Positions 53,104 through 61,301 of a stretch of DNA of 64,000 nucleotides are shown piece by piece. Below the pieces are notes generated by a model that was not told where the DNA came from, made no database searches, and saw nothing but the letters and a program-made list of their open reading frames with translations. Position 1 is the first letter of the stretch. Each line of letters opens with the position of its first letter. Origin of the DNA: Pseudomonas botevensis (GTDB lineage: Bacteria > Pseudomonadota > Gammaproteobacteria > Pseudomonadales > Pseudomonadaceae); assembly GCF_019145475.1 (NCBI RefSeq), contig NZ_JAHTKI010000006.1:1-64000 (forward strand). Reading direction: 5' to 3'. Position numbers and translations under genes: made by a program.

Positions 53104-55203
53104 ATGCAGACTTTTTTTATCGCGCCCACCGATTTTGGTGTGGGTCTGACCTCCATCAGCCTCGGGCTGGTGCGTACCCTGGAGCGGGCCGGGCTGAAAG
53201 TCGGCTTCTTCAAACCGATCGCCCAGCCGCATCCGGGCGACACCGGCCCCGAGCGCTCCACCGAACTGGTGGCCCGCACCCACGGCCTGAAACCACCCAA
53301 GCCGCTGGGCCTGGCTCATGTCGAGCGGATGCTCGGCGACGGTCAACTCGATGAGCTGCTCGAAGAAATCATCACCCTCTACCAGCAGGCCGCCGTCGGC
53401 AAAGACGTGCTGATCGTCGAAGGCATGGTGCCGACCCGCGCCGCCAGTTACGCCGCGCGGGTCAACCTGCACCTGGCAAAAAGCCTAGATGCCGAGGTGA
53501 TTTTGGTCTCGGCCCCGGAAAACGAAGTGCTGACCGAATTGTCCGGGCGCGTCGAGTTGCAGGCGCAACTGTTCGGTGGCCCGAAAGACCCGAAAGTGCT
53601 CGGTGTGATTCTCAACAAGGTCAAGACCGACGAGAGCATGGACGCCTTCGCCACGCGCCTGAAGGAACATTCGCCGTTGCTGCGCAGCGGCGATTTCCGC
53701 CTGCTCGGCTGCATTCCGTATCAGCCGGAGCTCAACGCCCCGCGCACCCGCGATGTGGCCGACCTGATGGGCGCGCAAGTGCTCAACGCCGGCGACTATG
53801 AAACCCGGCGCATGACCAAGATCATCATTTGCGCGCGCACCATGCGCAACACGGTCGAACTGCTCAAGCCCGGCGTGCTGGTGGTGACCCCGGGCGACCG
53901 CGACGACATCATCCTCGCCGTCAGCCTCGCGGCCATCAACGGCGTGCCGCTGGCCGGCCTGTTGCTGACCAGCGACACCCTGCCGGATCCACGCATCATG
54001 GACCTGTGCCGTGGCGCATTGCAGGCCGGGTTGCCGGTGCTGTCGGTGAGCACCGGTTCCTACGACACCGCCAACCTGCTCAACGGCCTGAACAAGGAAA
54101 TCCCCGTCGATGACCGCGAGCGTGCGGAAATCATCACCGATTTCGTTGCCAGCCACCTCGACGCCAACTGGCTGCACCAGCGCTGCGGCACGCCACGGGA
54201 AATGCGCCTGTCGCCAGCGGTCTTCCGCTATCAACTGATCCAGCGTGCCCAGGCCGCCAACAAGCGCATCGTCCTGCCCGAAGGCAGCGAACCGTTCACC
54301 GTGCAAGCGGCGGCGATCTGCCAGGAACGCGGGATCGCCCGTTGCGTGTTGCTGGCCAAACCGGCGGACGTCGAAGCCGTGGCCCGCGCCCAAGGCATCG
54401 AGTTGCCGCCGGGACTGGAAATCCTCGATCCGGATCTGATCCGCGAGCGTTACGTCGAGCCGATGGTGGCTCTGCGCAAGAGCAAAAGCCTCAACGCGCC
54501 GATGGCCGAGCAGCAACTGGAAGACACTGTGGTGATCGGCACCATGATGCTGGCTCTGGATGAAGTCGACGGGCTGGTGTCGGGTGTCATCAACACCACC
54601 GCCAACACCATTCGCCCGGCCCTGCAACTGATCAAGACCGCGCCGGGCTGCACGCTCGTGTCATCGGTGTTCTTCATGCTGTTTGCCGAGGAGGTGCTGG
54701 TCTACGGCGACTGCGTGATGAACCCGCACCCGAGCGCCAGCGAACTGGCGGAGATTGCCCTGCAAAGCGCCGACTCGGCCGCTGCGTTCGGCATCACCCC
54801 GCGCGTGGCGATGATCAGTTACTCCAGCGGCGAGTCGGGCACTGACGAGGAAGTCGAGAAAGTCCGCGAGGCCACCCTGCTCGCCCACGAACAGCAACGT
54901 GCACTGCTGATCGACGGGCCGTTGCAGTACGACGCCGCCGCCAACGAAACCGTGGCCCGGCAACTGGCGCCGAACAGCCCGGTGGCCGGTCGCGCCACGG
55001 TGTTCGTGTTCCCCGACCTGAACACCGGCAACACCACCCACAAGGCCGTGCAACGCAGCGCCGATTGCGTGAGCCTTGGCCCGATGCTGCAAGGCCTGCG
55101 CAAACCGGTGAACGACTTGCCGCGCGGCGCGCAGGTCGATGACATCGTCTACACCATCGCCCTGACCGCCATTCAGGCCGCCAACCGACCTATGGATCTT
55201 TAA
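53104..55203 (+). CDS. pta: Phosphate acetyltransferase
   Basis: Interconverts acetyl-CoA and acetyl phosphate. The 699-residue long form has an N-terminal P-loop-like domain (about 1-215, starting FFIAPTDFGVGLTSISLGL), a DRTGG domain (about 225-340) and the catalytic PTA domain (about 380-699) with EGSEPFTVQAA, SGVINTTANTIRPALQLI and YSSGESG. No ackA is next to it, although in P. aeruginosa the two are neighbours (memory). It ends 0 bases before the acyltransferase gene. Confidence 0.96.
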   Translation: MQTFFIAPTDFGVGLTSISLGLVRTLERAGLKVGFFKPIAQPHPGDTGPERSTELVARTHGLKPPKPLGLAHVERMLGDGQLDELLEEIITLYQQAAVGKDVLIVEGMVPTRAASYAARVNLHLAKSLDAEVILVSAPENEVLTELSGRVELQAQLFGGPKDPKVLGVILNKVKTDESMDAFATRLKEHSPLLRSGDFRLLGCIPYQPELNAPRTRDVADLMGAQVLNAGDYETRRMTKIIICARTMRNTVELLKPGVLVVTPGDRDDIILAVSLAAINGVPLAGLLLTSDTLPDPRIMDLCRGALQAGLPVLSVSTGSYDTANLLNGLNKEIPVDDRERAEIITDFVASHLDANWLHQRCGTPREMRLSPAVFRYQLIQRAQAANKRIVLPEGSEPFTVQAAAICQERGIARCVLLAKPADVEAVARAQGIELPPGLEILDPDLIRERYVEPMVALRKSKSLNAPMAEQQLEDTVVIGTMMLALDEVDGLVSGVINTTANTIRPALQLIKTAPGCTLVSSVFFMLFAEEVLVYGDCVMNPHPSASELAEIALQSADSAAAFGITPRVAMISYSSGESGTDEEVEKVREATLLAHEQQRALLIDGPLQYDAAANETVARQLAPNSPVAGRATVFVFPDLNTGNTTHKAVQRSADCVSLGPMLQGLRKPVNDLPRGAQVDDIVYTIALTAIQAANRPMDL

Positions 55204-56109
55204 ATGCTGGATTTTCTACCTGCACCGCTGCGGGGTGTGATCGCCTCGCTGCTGTTGGCGCTGAACACGATATTGCTGTGCTCGTTCCTGTTCTGTGTCG
55301 CGCTCGTCAAAGCGCTGCCGTTCGCCTTCACCCAACGAATCGCCGGCTGGCTGATGAGCCACACCCACGAAGCCTGGATCAGCAACAACAAGGGCTGGAT
55401 GAATCTGGTGCGCCGCACCCGCTGGCACATCAGCGGCTTGCAGGGTCTGGACTACCGGCATTCGTACCTGATCACCAGCAACCACCAGAGCTGGGTCGAC
55501 ATTCTGGTGCTGCAATATGTGCTCAACCGGCGCATCCAGCCGCTGAAGTTTTTTCTCAAGCAGGAGTTGATCTGGGTGCCGGTCATTGGCCTGGCCTGGT
55601 GGGCGCTGGGCTTTCCGTTCATGAAGCGCTACTCCAAGGCGTACCTGGAAAAGCACCCGGAGAAGAAAGGCAAGGACCTGGAAACCACCCGCAAGACCTG
55701 TGCGAAGTTTCGTGACAACCCGGTGGGCATTTTCAACTTCGTCGAAGGCACGCGCTTCACCAAGGGCAAGCATGCCCAGCAGCAATCGCCGTTCAAATAC
55801 CTGCTCAAGCCCAAGGCCGGCGGCATCGCGTTCGTGCTCGATGCCATGGGCGAGCAACTGGAGTCGATCGTCAACGTGACCATCCACTATCCGGGTGGAC
55901 GTCCGGGGTTCTGGGACTTGTTGTGCGGCAACGTGCGCGATGTGGTGGTGCACTTCGAAGAACTGAAAATCCCGCCGGCGTTCATTGGCAAGAACTACGA
56001 TCAGGACGGCGAATATCGCCTGCAGTTCCAGGGCTGGATCAATCAGCTGTGGCATGACAAGGATGCGCTGCTTGCGCAGATGCACCGGGAGTTCCCGGAT
56101 CGCCACTGA
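55204..56109 (+). CDS. PlsC-like acyltransferase (YihG type)
   Basis: A 301-aa membrane-bound 1-acyl-glycerol-3-phosphate acyltransferase relative. One N-terminal hydrophobic helix (about 11-39). Acyltransferase motif I is NHQSWVD (about 93-99), then FFLKQELIWVPVIG, and motif III is FVEGTRFTKGK. E. coli YihG has the same length and pattern. Its ATG follows the pta stop immediately, so the genes are coupled. It acts in phospholipid remodelling (inference). Confidence 0.88.
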   Translation: MLDFLPAPLRGVIASLLLALNTILLCSFLFCVALVKALPFAFTQRIAGWLMSHTHEAWISNNKGWMNLVRRTRWHISGLQGLDYRHSYLITSNHQSWVDILVLQYVLNRRIQPLKFFLKQELIWVPVIGLAWWALGFPFMKRYSKAYLEKHPEKKGKDLETTRKTCAKFRDNPVGIFNFVEGTRFTKGKHAQQQSPFKYLLKPKAGGIAFVLDAMGEQLESIVNVTIHYPGGRPGFWDLLCGNVRDVVVHFEELKIPPAFIGKNYDQDGEYRLQFQGWINQLWHDKDALLAQMHREFPDRH

Positions 56110-56126
56110 TCCGACAGTCGATCAAA

Positions 56127-56168
56127 CAAAAAGCCCGCCGATGATTGCTCATCGGCGGGCTTTTTTGT
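56127..56168. terminator. Bidirectional terminator
   Basis: AAAAAGCCCGCCGATGA and TCATCGGCGGGCTTTTTT form a long perfect stem with a short loop between two convergent genes. Confidence 0.93.
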
Positions 56169-56181
56169 CGGCCGCCAGCGC

Positions 56182-58080
56182 TTAGATCATGCCGCGCTTG
56201 CGCAACAGATCCAGCACTTGCCTGACGCTTTCTTCCAGCGACAACGACTGGGTGTCGACCACGAGGTCGGCATCCAGGGGCACGTCATACGGGAAGGACT
56301 CGCCCGGGATGTTGTCGCCACCGGCCGCGTACAGGCCTTGCGGATCACGCTCGGCGCAGACAGTCGGCGAAGCCTGGACGTAGACCGTCAGCAGACGATC
56401 CTTGCCGATCAGGTCTTCGGCCTGCTTGCGACCTTCTGCACTCGGCGCGACGAACGCCGCCAGAGTCAGCAGGCCCGCTTCGTTGAACTGACGCGCAACG
56501 TGCGCGGCACGCCGCCAGTTTTCGTTACGACCGGCGCGGTCCTGCGGCAGGCCCTTGTTCAGGTCATGACGCAGGTTCTGGCCATCCAGCACGAACACCG
56601 CACGGCCCATGTCGAACAGCTTGCGCTCGACCGCGTAGGCCAGCGTGCTCTTGCCCGCGCCCGACAGGCCGCTGAACAGCACGGTCGCCGGTTGCTGGCC
56701 GAAGCGCTGGGCACGCTCCTCAGTCGCTACATGGGCCAGTTTGCCGTGGTGCGAGGTGGCGCCATGGTTGAGCGGTTGCGCAACGATCATGCCGGCGCCG
56801 ACGGTGCCGTTGGTCAAGCGATCGATGACAATGAAGGCGCCGGTGGTGCGGTTGCTGTCATAACCGTCGAGAGCGATCGGCGCGTCGAGAGCGATTTTCA
56901 CCTTGCCGATTTCGTTCAGTTGCAACGCGCTCGCCGAACCTTCTTCGAGGGTGTTGACGTCGACCTTGTGGACGATGCTCGCAATCGAGCCCGGCACGTA
57001 GCTGGTGGCGCGCTTGATGTCGTATTTCTTGCCCGGCAGCATCGGCTCTTCAGCCATCCACACCAGCATCGCTTCGAAGCTGTCGGTGACCGGCGGCACG
57101 TTGTCGGCATGCACCAGCAGGTCGCCACGGGAGATGTCGATTTCGTCTTCCATGGTCAGCGTTACCGCTTGACCCGGACCGGCGTGCTCCAGTTCACCTT
57201 CGAAGGTGACGATGGATTTCACCCGGCTGCTCTTGCCCGACGGCAGCACCACGACTTCGTCGCCCTTGTGCACGATGCCGCTGGCCAGGGTGCCGGCGAA
57301 ACCACGGAAGTTCAGGTTCGGACGGTTGACGTACTGCACCGGGAAACGCAGATCGGTGAAGTTGCGATCGCCCGCCACTTCCACGGTCTCGAGGATTTCC
57401 ATCAGCGACTGGCCGGTGTACCACGGCGAACGCTCGGACTTGTTCACCACGTTGTCGCCTTTAAGGGCAGACATCGGCACGAAATGCAGGCTGGTCGGCT
57501 GCAGCTTCAGGCCTTCGGCGAACTTCAGGTAATCGGCCTTGATCGACTCGAACACATCCTGATCGAAGCCCTTGAGATCCATCTTGTTGATCGCGACGAC
57601 GATGTGCTTGATGCCCAGCAACGAGGCGATGAAGCTGTGGCGACGGGTCTGGGTCTGCACGCCGTAACGGGCGTCGACCAGAATGATCGCCAGGTCACAG
57701 GTGGATGCACCGGTGGCCATGTTGCGGGTGTACTGCTCATGGCCGGGCGTGTCGGCGATGATGAATTTGCGTTTGGCGGTGGAGAAATAGCGGTAGGCGA
57801 CATCGATGGTGATGCCCTGCTCACGCTCGGCCTGCAGGCCGTCGACCAGCAACGCCAGGTCGATGTCTTCACCGGTGGTGCCGACTTTCTTCGAATCGCG
57901 GGTGATGGCTTCCAGGTGATCTTCGTAGATCATCTTCGAGTCATGCAGCAGGCGCCCGATCAGGGTGCTCTTGCCGTCATCGACGTTACCGCAGGTCAAA
58001 AAGCGCAGCAGCTCTTTACGTTCGTGCTGGCCCAGGTAGGCGAGGATGTCCTCGCTGATCAAATCAGACTGGTGCGACAT
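56182..58080 (-). CDS. cysNC: Bifunctional sulfate adenylyltransferase subunit 1 / APS kinase
   Basis: A 632-aa fusion for sulfate activation. The CysN GTPase part (about 1-440) has P-loop [10 protein letters not shown] (30-39), DTPGH and NKMD. The CysC kinase part (about 445-632) has the second P-loop GLSGAGKST (471-479). The first half powers APS formation with CysD; the second phosphorylates APS to PAPS. It lies 9 bases after cysD. Fusion of CysN and CysC is normal for Pseudomonas. Confidence 0.97.
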   Translation of the reverse strand: MSHQSDLISEDILAYLGQHERKELLRFLTCGNVDDGKSTLIGRLLHDSKMIYEDHLEAITRDSKKVGTTGEDIDLALLVDGLQAEREQGITIDVAYRYFSTAKRKFIIADTPGHEQYTRNMATGASTCDLAIILVDARYGVQTQTRRHSFIASLLGIKHIVVAINKMDLKGFDQDVFESIKADYLKFAEGLKLQPTSLHFVPMSALKGDNVVNKSERSPWYTGQSLMEILETVEVAGDRNFTDLRFPVQYVNRPNLNFRGFAGTLASGIVHKGDEVVVLPSGKSSRVKSIVTFEGELEHAGPGQAVTLTMEDEIDISRGDLLVHADNVPPVTDSFEAMLVWMAEEPMLPGKKYDIKRATSYVPGSIASIVHKVDVNTLEEGSASALQLNEIGKVKIALDAPIALDGYDSNRTTGAFIVIDRLTNGTVGAGMIVAQPLNHGATSHHGKLAHVATEERAQRFGQQPATVLFSGLSGAGKSTLAYAVERKLFDMGRAVFVLDGQNLRHDLNKGLPQDRAGRNENWRRAAHVARQFNEAGLLTLAAFVAPSAEGRKQAEDLIGKDRLLTVYVQASPTVCAERDPQGLYAAGGDNIPGESFPYDVPLDADLVVDTQSLSLEESVRQVLDLLRKRGMI

Positions 58081-58089
58081 GACAACCCC

Positions 58090-59007
58090 TTAGAAATAAC
58101 CCTGACGTTTTTTATCTTCCATCGAGCCTGCGCCATCGTGGTCGATGACCCGGCCCTGGCGCTCGGAAGTTCGCGTCAGGAGCATTTCCTGAATGATGTC
58201 CGTCAGGCTTTCGGCCTCGGACTCCACCGCGCCCGTCAACGGGTAGCAGCCAAGGGTACGGAAACGCACTTTCTTTTTGACGATGCGCGCCTTTTCTTCG
58301 TCGCTCAGGTGCTCGAGGATGCGCTCGTCATCGATCATGATCAGCGTGCCGTTCTTCTCGATCACGTCACGTTCGGCGGCGAAGTACAGCGGTACGATCG
58401 GGATACCTTCGAGGTAGATGTACTGCCAGATGTCCAGCTCGGTCCAGTTCGACAGCGGGAAGACGCGGATCGACTCGCCCTTGTTGACCTTGCCGTTGTA
58501 GACGTTCCACAGCTCCGGACGCTGGTTCTTCGGGTCCCAGCGGTGCTTGCTGTCGCGGAACGAGTACACGCGCTCCTTGGCGCGGGATTTCTCTTCATCG
58601 CGACGGGCACCGCCGAACGCGGCGTCGAAACCATGCTTGTCGAGTGCCTGCTTCAGGCCCTCGGTCTTCATGATGTCGGTGTGTTTGGCGCTGCCGTGGG
58701 TGAACGGGTTGATGTTCTGCGCCACGCCATCCGGGTTGATGTGGGTGATCAGGTCCAGGCCCAGATCCTCGACCATCTTGTCGCGGAACTTGTACATCTC
58801 CTGGAATTTCCACCGGGTGTCGACGTGCATCACCGGAAACGGCAGTTTGCCCGGGAAGAACGCCTTGCGTGCCAGGTGCAGCATCACGGCGGAGTCTTTA
58901 CCGATGGAGTACAGCATCACCGGGTTGTCGAACTCGGCGGCCACCTCACGGATGATGTGGATGCTTTCCGCCTCCAGCTGTTTCAGATGCGTCAGTTTGT
59001 CGACCAT
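58090..59007 (-). CDS. cysD: Sulfate adenylyltransferase subunit 2
   Basis: A 305-aa catalytic subunit of ATP sulfurylase. The PP-loop [17 protein letters not shown] is at about 35-51. [23 protein letters not shown] sequence and [14 protein letters not shown] follow. It forms the heterodimer with CysN. The start is ATG 59007, with AAGAAAGC upstream. It is followed closely by cysNC, forming the sulfate-activation operon. Confidence 0.97.
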   Translation of the reverse strand: MVDKLTHLKQLEAESIHIIREVAAEFDNPVMLYSIGKDSAVMLHLARKAFFPGKLPFPVMHVDTRWKFQEMYKFRDKMVEDLGLDLITHINPDGVAQNINPFTHGSAKHTDIMKTEGLKQALDKHGFDAAFGGARRDEEKSRAKERVYSFRDSKHRWDPKNQRPELWNVYNGKVNKGESIRVFPLSNWTELDIWQYIYLEGIPIVPLYFAAERDVIEKNGTLIMIDDERILEHLSDEEKARIVKKKVRFRTLGCYPLTGAVESEAESLTDIIQEMLLTRTSERQGRVIDHDGAGSMEDKKRQGYF

Positions 59008-59129
59008 GGCTACTCACGAAAGCTTTCTTATGAACGGCCAGCGGGCCGTGTTCGAGCGGGGAATCCTAGCACAGCGGCCTGCTTCTAATCAGGACGCAGG
59101 CTAGATCGAAAGGGTATATGAATATGCCC

Positions 59130-59190
59130 GCCTGTTTGGGGTGCGCGGGATCGAACCTGCGTCCTTCCGCCTCGCAATTGAAGGCGTTTT
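59130..59190 (-). other. tRNA/tmRNA 3'-half-like remnant
   Basis: Read on the minus strand, the sequence contains GGACGCAGGTTCGATCCCGC, like the T-arm and acceptor side of a tRNA or tmRNA. It is preceded by an arm CGCCT...AGGCG. The T-stem has mismatches, and there is no D-arm, 5' acceptor strand or proper anticodon loop. I regard it as a fragment, not a working RNA gene. It occupies most of the 183-base gap between cysD and the Nif3-like gene. Confidence 0.35.
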
Positions 59191-59949
59191 TCAGATCGGA
59201 TTCGGGCAATCGATGAAGATGTGTTCGAGAGCAAAGCGCTTCGCCAGGTAGTCGCCCAGCGCCTGCACGCCATACCGCTCGGTGGCGTGGTGACCGGCGG
59301 CGATGAAGCTGATGTCGTTTTCCCGGGCGCTGTGGAAAGTCTGCTCGGAGGCCTCGCCGCTGAGGAACAAATCGACCCCCGCCGCGACCGCCTGATCGAT
59401 ATAGCCCTGGCCGCCGCCCGTACACCAGCCGACGCGCCGGATCATCGCGCTGCCTTCGACCAGCAACGGCTCGCGCCCCATGACCTCCTGCACACGGCGG
59501 GCAAAATCCCGGGCGGTCACCGGCTCGGCCAGGGAGCCGACCAGACCGACGATTTTCAGGTTGTCCGGATCCAGCGGGCCTTCGACAGTGATATCCAGCT
59601 GACGGGCGAGCTGCACGTTGTTGCCGACATCCCCATGCAGATCCAGCGGCAGGTGATAGGCCAGCAGGCTGATGTCGTGCTTGAGCAGGGTTTTCAACCG
59701 GCGCTGCTTCATGCCGGTGATGCACGGATTCTCGCCCTTCCAGAAATAGCCGTGATGCACCAGCACCAGATCGGCCTCGGCTTCGACGGCGGCATCGAGC
59801 AACGCCTGGCTGGCGGTGACGCCGCTGACGATGCGCATCACTTGCGGCCGGCCTTCGACCTGCAAGCCGTTGGGGCAATAATCGGCAATTTTTGCACTGC
59901 CGAGGTAACGGTCGGCTTCTTCGACCAGGGTACTGAGGGCAACGGCCAT
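59191..59949 (-). CDS. Nif3-like dinuclear metal-centre protein
   Basis: A 252-aa member of the Nif3/YbgI (DUF34) family, a hexameric ring with a two-metal site. Metal-ligand motifs are visible: VHHGYFWKG (about 64-72), HLPLD (about 98) and the C-terminal GHHATERYG. Its biochemical role is unresolved; hydrolase activity is often assumed. The start at ATG 59949 is divergent from algW across 103 bases, the same arrangement as in P. aeruginosa (memory). Confidence 0.9.
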   Translation of the reverse strand: MAVALSTLVEEADRYLGSAKIADYCPNGLQVEGRPQVMRIVSGVTASQALLDAAVEAEADLVLVHHGYFWKGENPCITGMKQRRLKTLLKHDISLLAYHLPLDLHGDVGNNVQLARQLDITVEGPLDPDNLKIVGLVGSLAEPVTARDFARRVQEVMGREPLLVEGSAMIRRVGWCTGGGQGYIDQAVAAGVDLFLSGEASEQTFHSARENDISFIAAGHHATERYGVQALGDYLAKRFALEHIFIDCPNPI

Positions 59950-60052
59950 GAAAGACTCCTGAAAATCCCGTTCAGAGGCGCGCGCGGCCTCGTATAATGC
60001 GCGACATTATGGGCGGTCTGCCCCCGCCTGCAACTTTTCCAGGACGTGCTTA

Positions 60053-61210
60053 ATGCTCAAGGCGCTGCGTTTTTTCGGCTGGCCGCTGTTGGCCGGTGTG
60101 CTTATCGCTCTGTTGATTATTCAGCGTTACCCGCAGTGGGTCGGGCTGCCAAGCCTCGACGTCAATCTGCAACAGGCCCCGCAGACCACCAGCGTGCAGC
60201 AGGGGCCGGTGTCCTATGCGGACGCGGTGACCATCGCTGCACCGTCGGTGGTCAACCTCTACACCACCAAGGTCGTCGCCAAACCGGCCCATCCGCTGTT
60301 CGAGGACCCACAGTTCCGGCGCTTCTTCGGTGACAACTCGCCGAAGCAGAAACGCATGGAATCGAGCCTCGGCTCCGGTGTGATCATGAGCCCGGAAGGC
60401 TATATCCTGACCAACAACCACGTGACCAGTGGCGCGGACCAGATCGTCGTGGCGCTCAAGGACGGTCGGGAAACCCTGGCCCGGGTGATCGGCAGCGACC
60501 CGGAAACCGACCTCGCTGTCCTGAAGATCGACCTGAAAAGCCTGCCGGCGATCACCGTCGGACGCTCCGACAACATCCGTATCGGCGACGTCGCGCTGGC
60601 CATCGGCAACCCGTTCGGCGTCGGCCAGACGGTGACCATGGGCATCATCAGTGCCACCGGGCGCAACCAGTTGGGCCTGAACAACTATGAAGACTTCATC
60701 CAGACCGATGCCGCGATCAACCCCGGTAACTCCGGCGGCGCGCTGGTCGATGCCAACGGCAACCTCACCGGGATCAACACCGCGATCTTCTCCAAGTCCG
60801 GCGGCTCCCAGGGCATCGGTTTTGCGATCCCGGTGAAACTGGCAATGGAAGTGATGAAGTCGATCATCGAACACGGCCAGGTGATTCGCGGCTGGCTCGG
60901 CATCGAAGTGCAGCCATTGACTCAGGAACTGGCGGAATCGTTCGGTCTGTCCGGACGTCCGGGGATCGTGGTGGCGGGGATTTTCCGCGACGGCCCGGCG
61001 CAAAAGGCCGGCCTGCAATTGGGTGACGTGATTCTGAGCATCGATGGCGAGCCGGCCGGTGACGGTCGTCGCTCGATGAACCAGGTGGCGCGGATCAAAC
61101 CGACTGACAAAGTGACGATCCAGGTCATGCGCAACGGCAAGGAGTTGAAACTCACCGCCGAAATCGGTCTGCGCCCACCGCCGGCGCCGGTGCAGGAAAA
61201 AGAAGAGTAA
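60053..61210 (+). CDS. algW: DegS-type periplasmic protease AlgW
   Basis: A 385-aa membrane-anchored serine protease. N-terminal anchor helix about 7-24, then a trypsin-like domain with triad His123 (NNHV), Asp153 (ETDLAVLK) and Ser227 (GNSGGAL). One PDZ domain follows (about 275-365). It cleaves the anti-sigma factor MucA when outer-membrane misfolding signals bind the PDZ, releasing AlgU (established in P. aeruginosa). A single PDZ separates it from two-PDZ MucD. Confidence 0.94.
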   Translation: MLKALRFFGWPLLAGVLIALLIIQRYPQWVGLPSLDVNLQQAPQTTSVQQGPVSYADAVTIAAPSVVNLYTTKVVAKPAHPLFEDPQFRRFFGDNSPKQKRMESSLGSGVIMSPEGYILTNNHVTSGADQIVVALKDGRETLARVIGSDPETDLAVLKIDLKSLPAITVGRSDNIRIGDVALAIGNPFGVGQTVTMGIISATGRNQLGLNNYEDFIQTDAAINPGNSGGALVDANGNLTGINTAIFSKSGGSQGIGFAIPVKLAMEVMKSIIEHGQVIRGWLGIEVQPLTQELAESFGLSGRPGIVVAGIFRDGPAQKAGLQLGDVILSIDGEPAGDGRRSMNQVARIKPTDKVTIQVMRNGKELKLTAEIGLRPPPAPVQEKEE

Positions 61211-61257
61211 GACTTCGTTTCGCGCGGGGCGCGCGAATAGAAGACATTCTCAACAGG

Positions 61258-61301
61258 CATGTTATATTGTTTCAATTGAAGAATTGGAACAACATAACAT
61301 G
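61258..61301. promoter_or_regulatory. 44-bp palindrome over the receptor start, Zur-like
   Basis: The left arm (61258-61277) begins CATGTTATATTGTT and the right arm (61282-61301) ends AACAACATAACATG; they match at 18 of 20 positions around a 4-base centre. The arm core TGTTATATTGTTTCA fits the Zur consensus TGTTATANTATAACA at 12 of 15 positions. The right arm includes the receptor start codon, so a bound repressor would block initiation. Confidence 0.5.

Noticed and set aside
56218..59088. A 956-codon plus-strand frame opposite cysNC and cysD
   Set aside because: It mirrors two well-conserved genes, with no ribosome-binding site and no recognisable protein pattern.
59130..59190. A functional tRNA or tmRNA gene
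   Set aside because: Only a 3' half is recognisable, the T-stem is mismatched, and the D-arm and 5' acceptor strand are missing.
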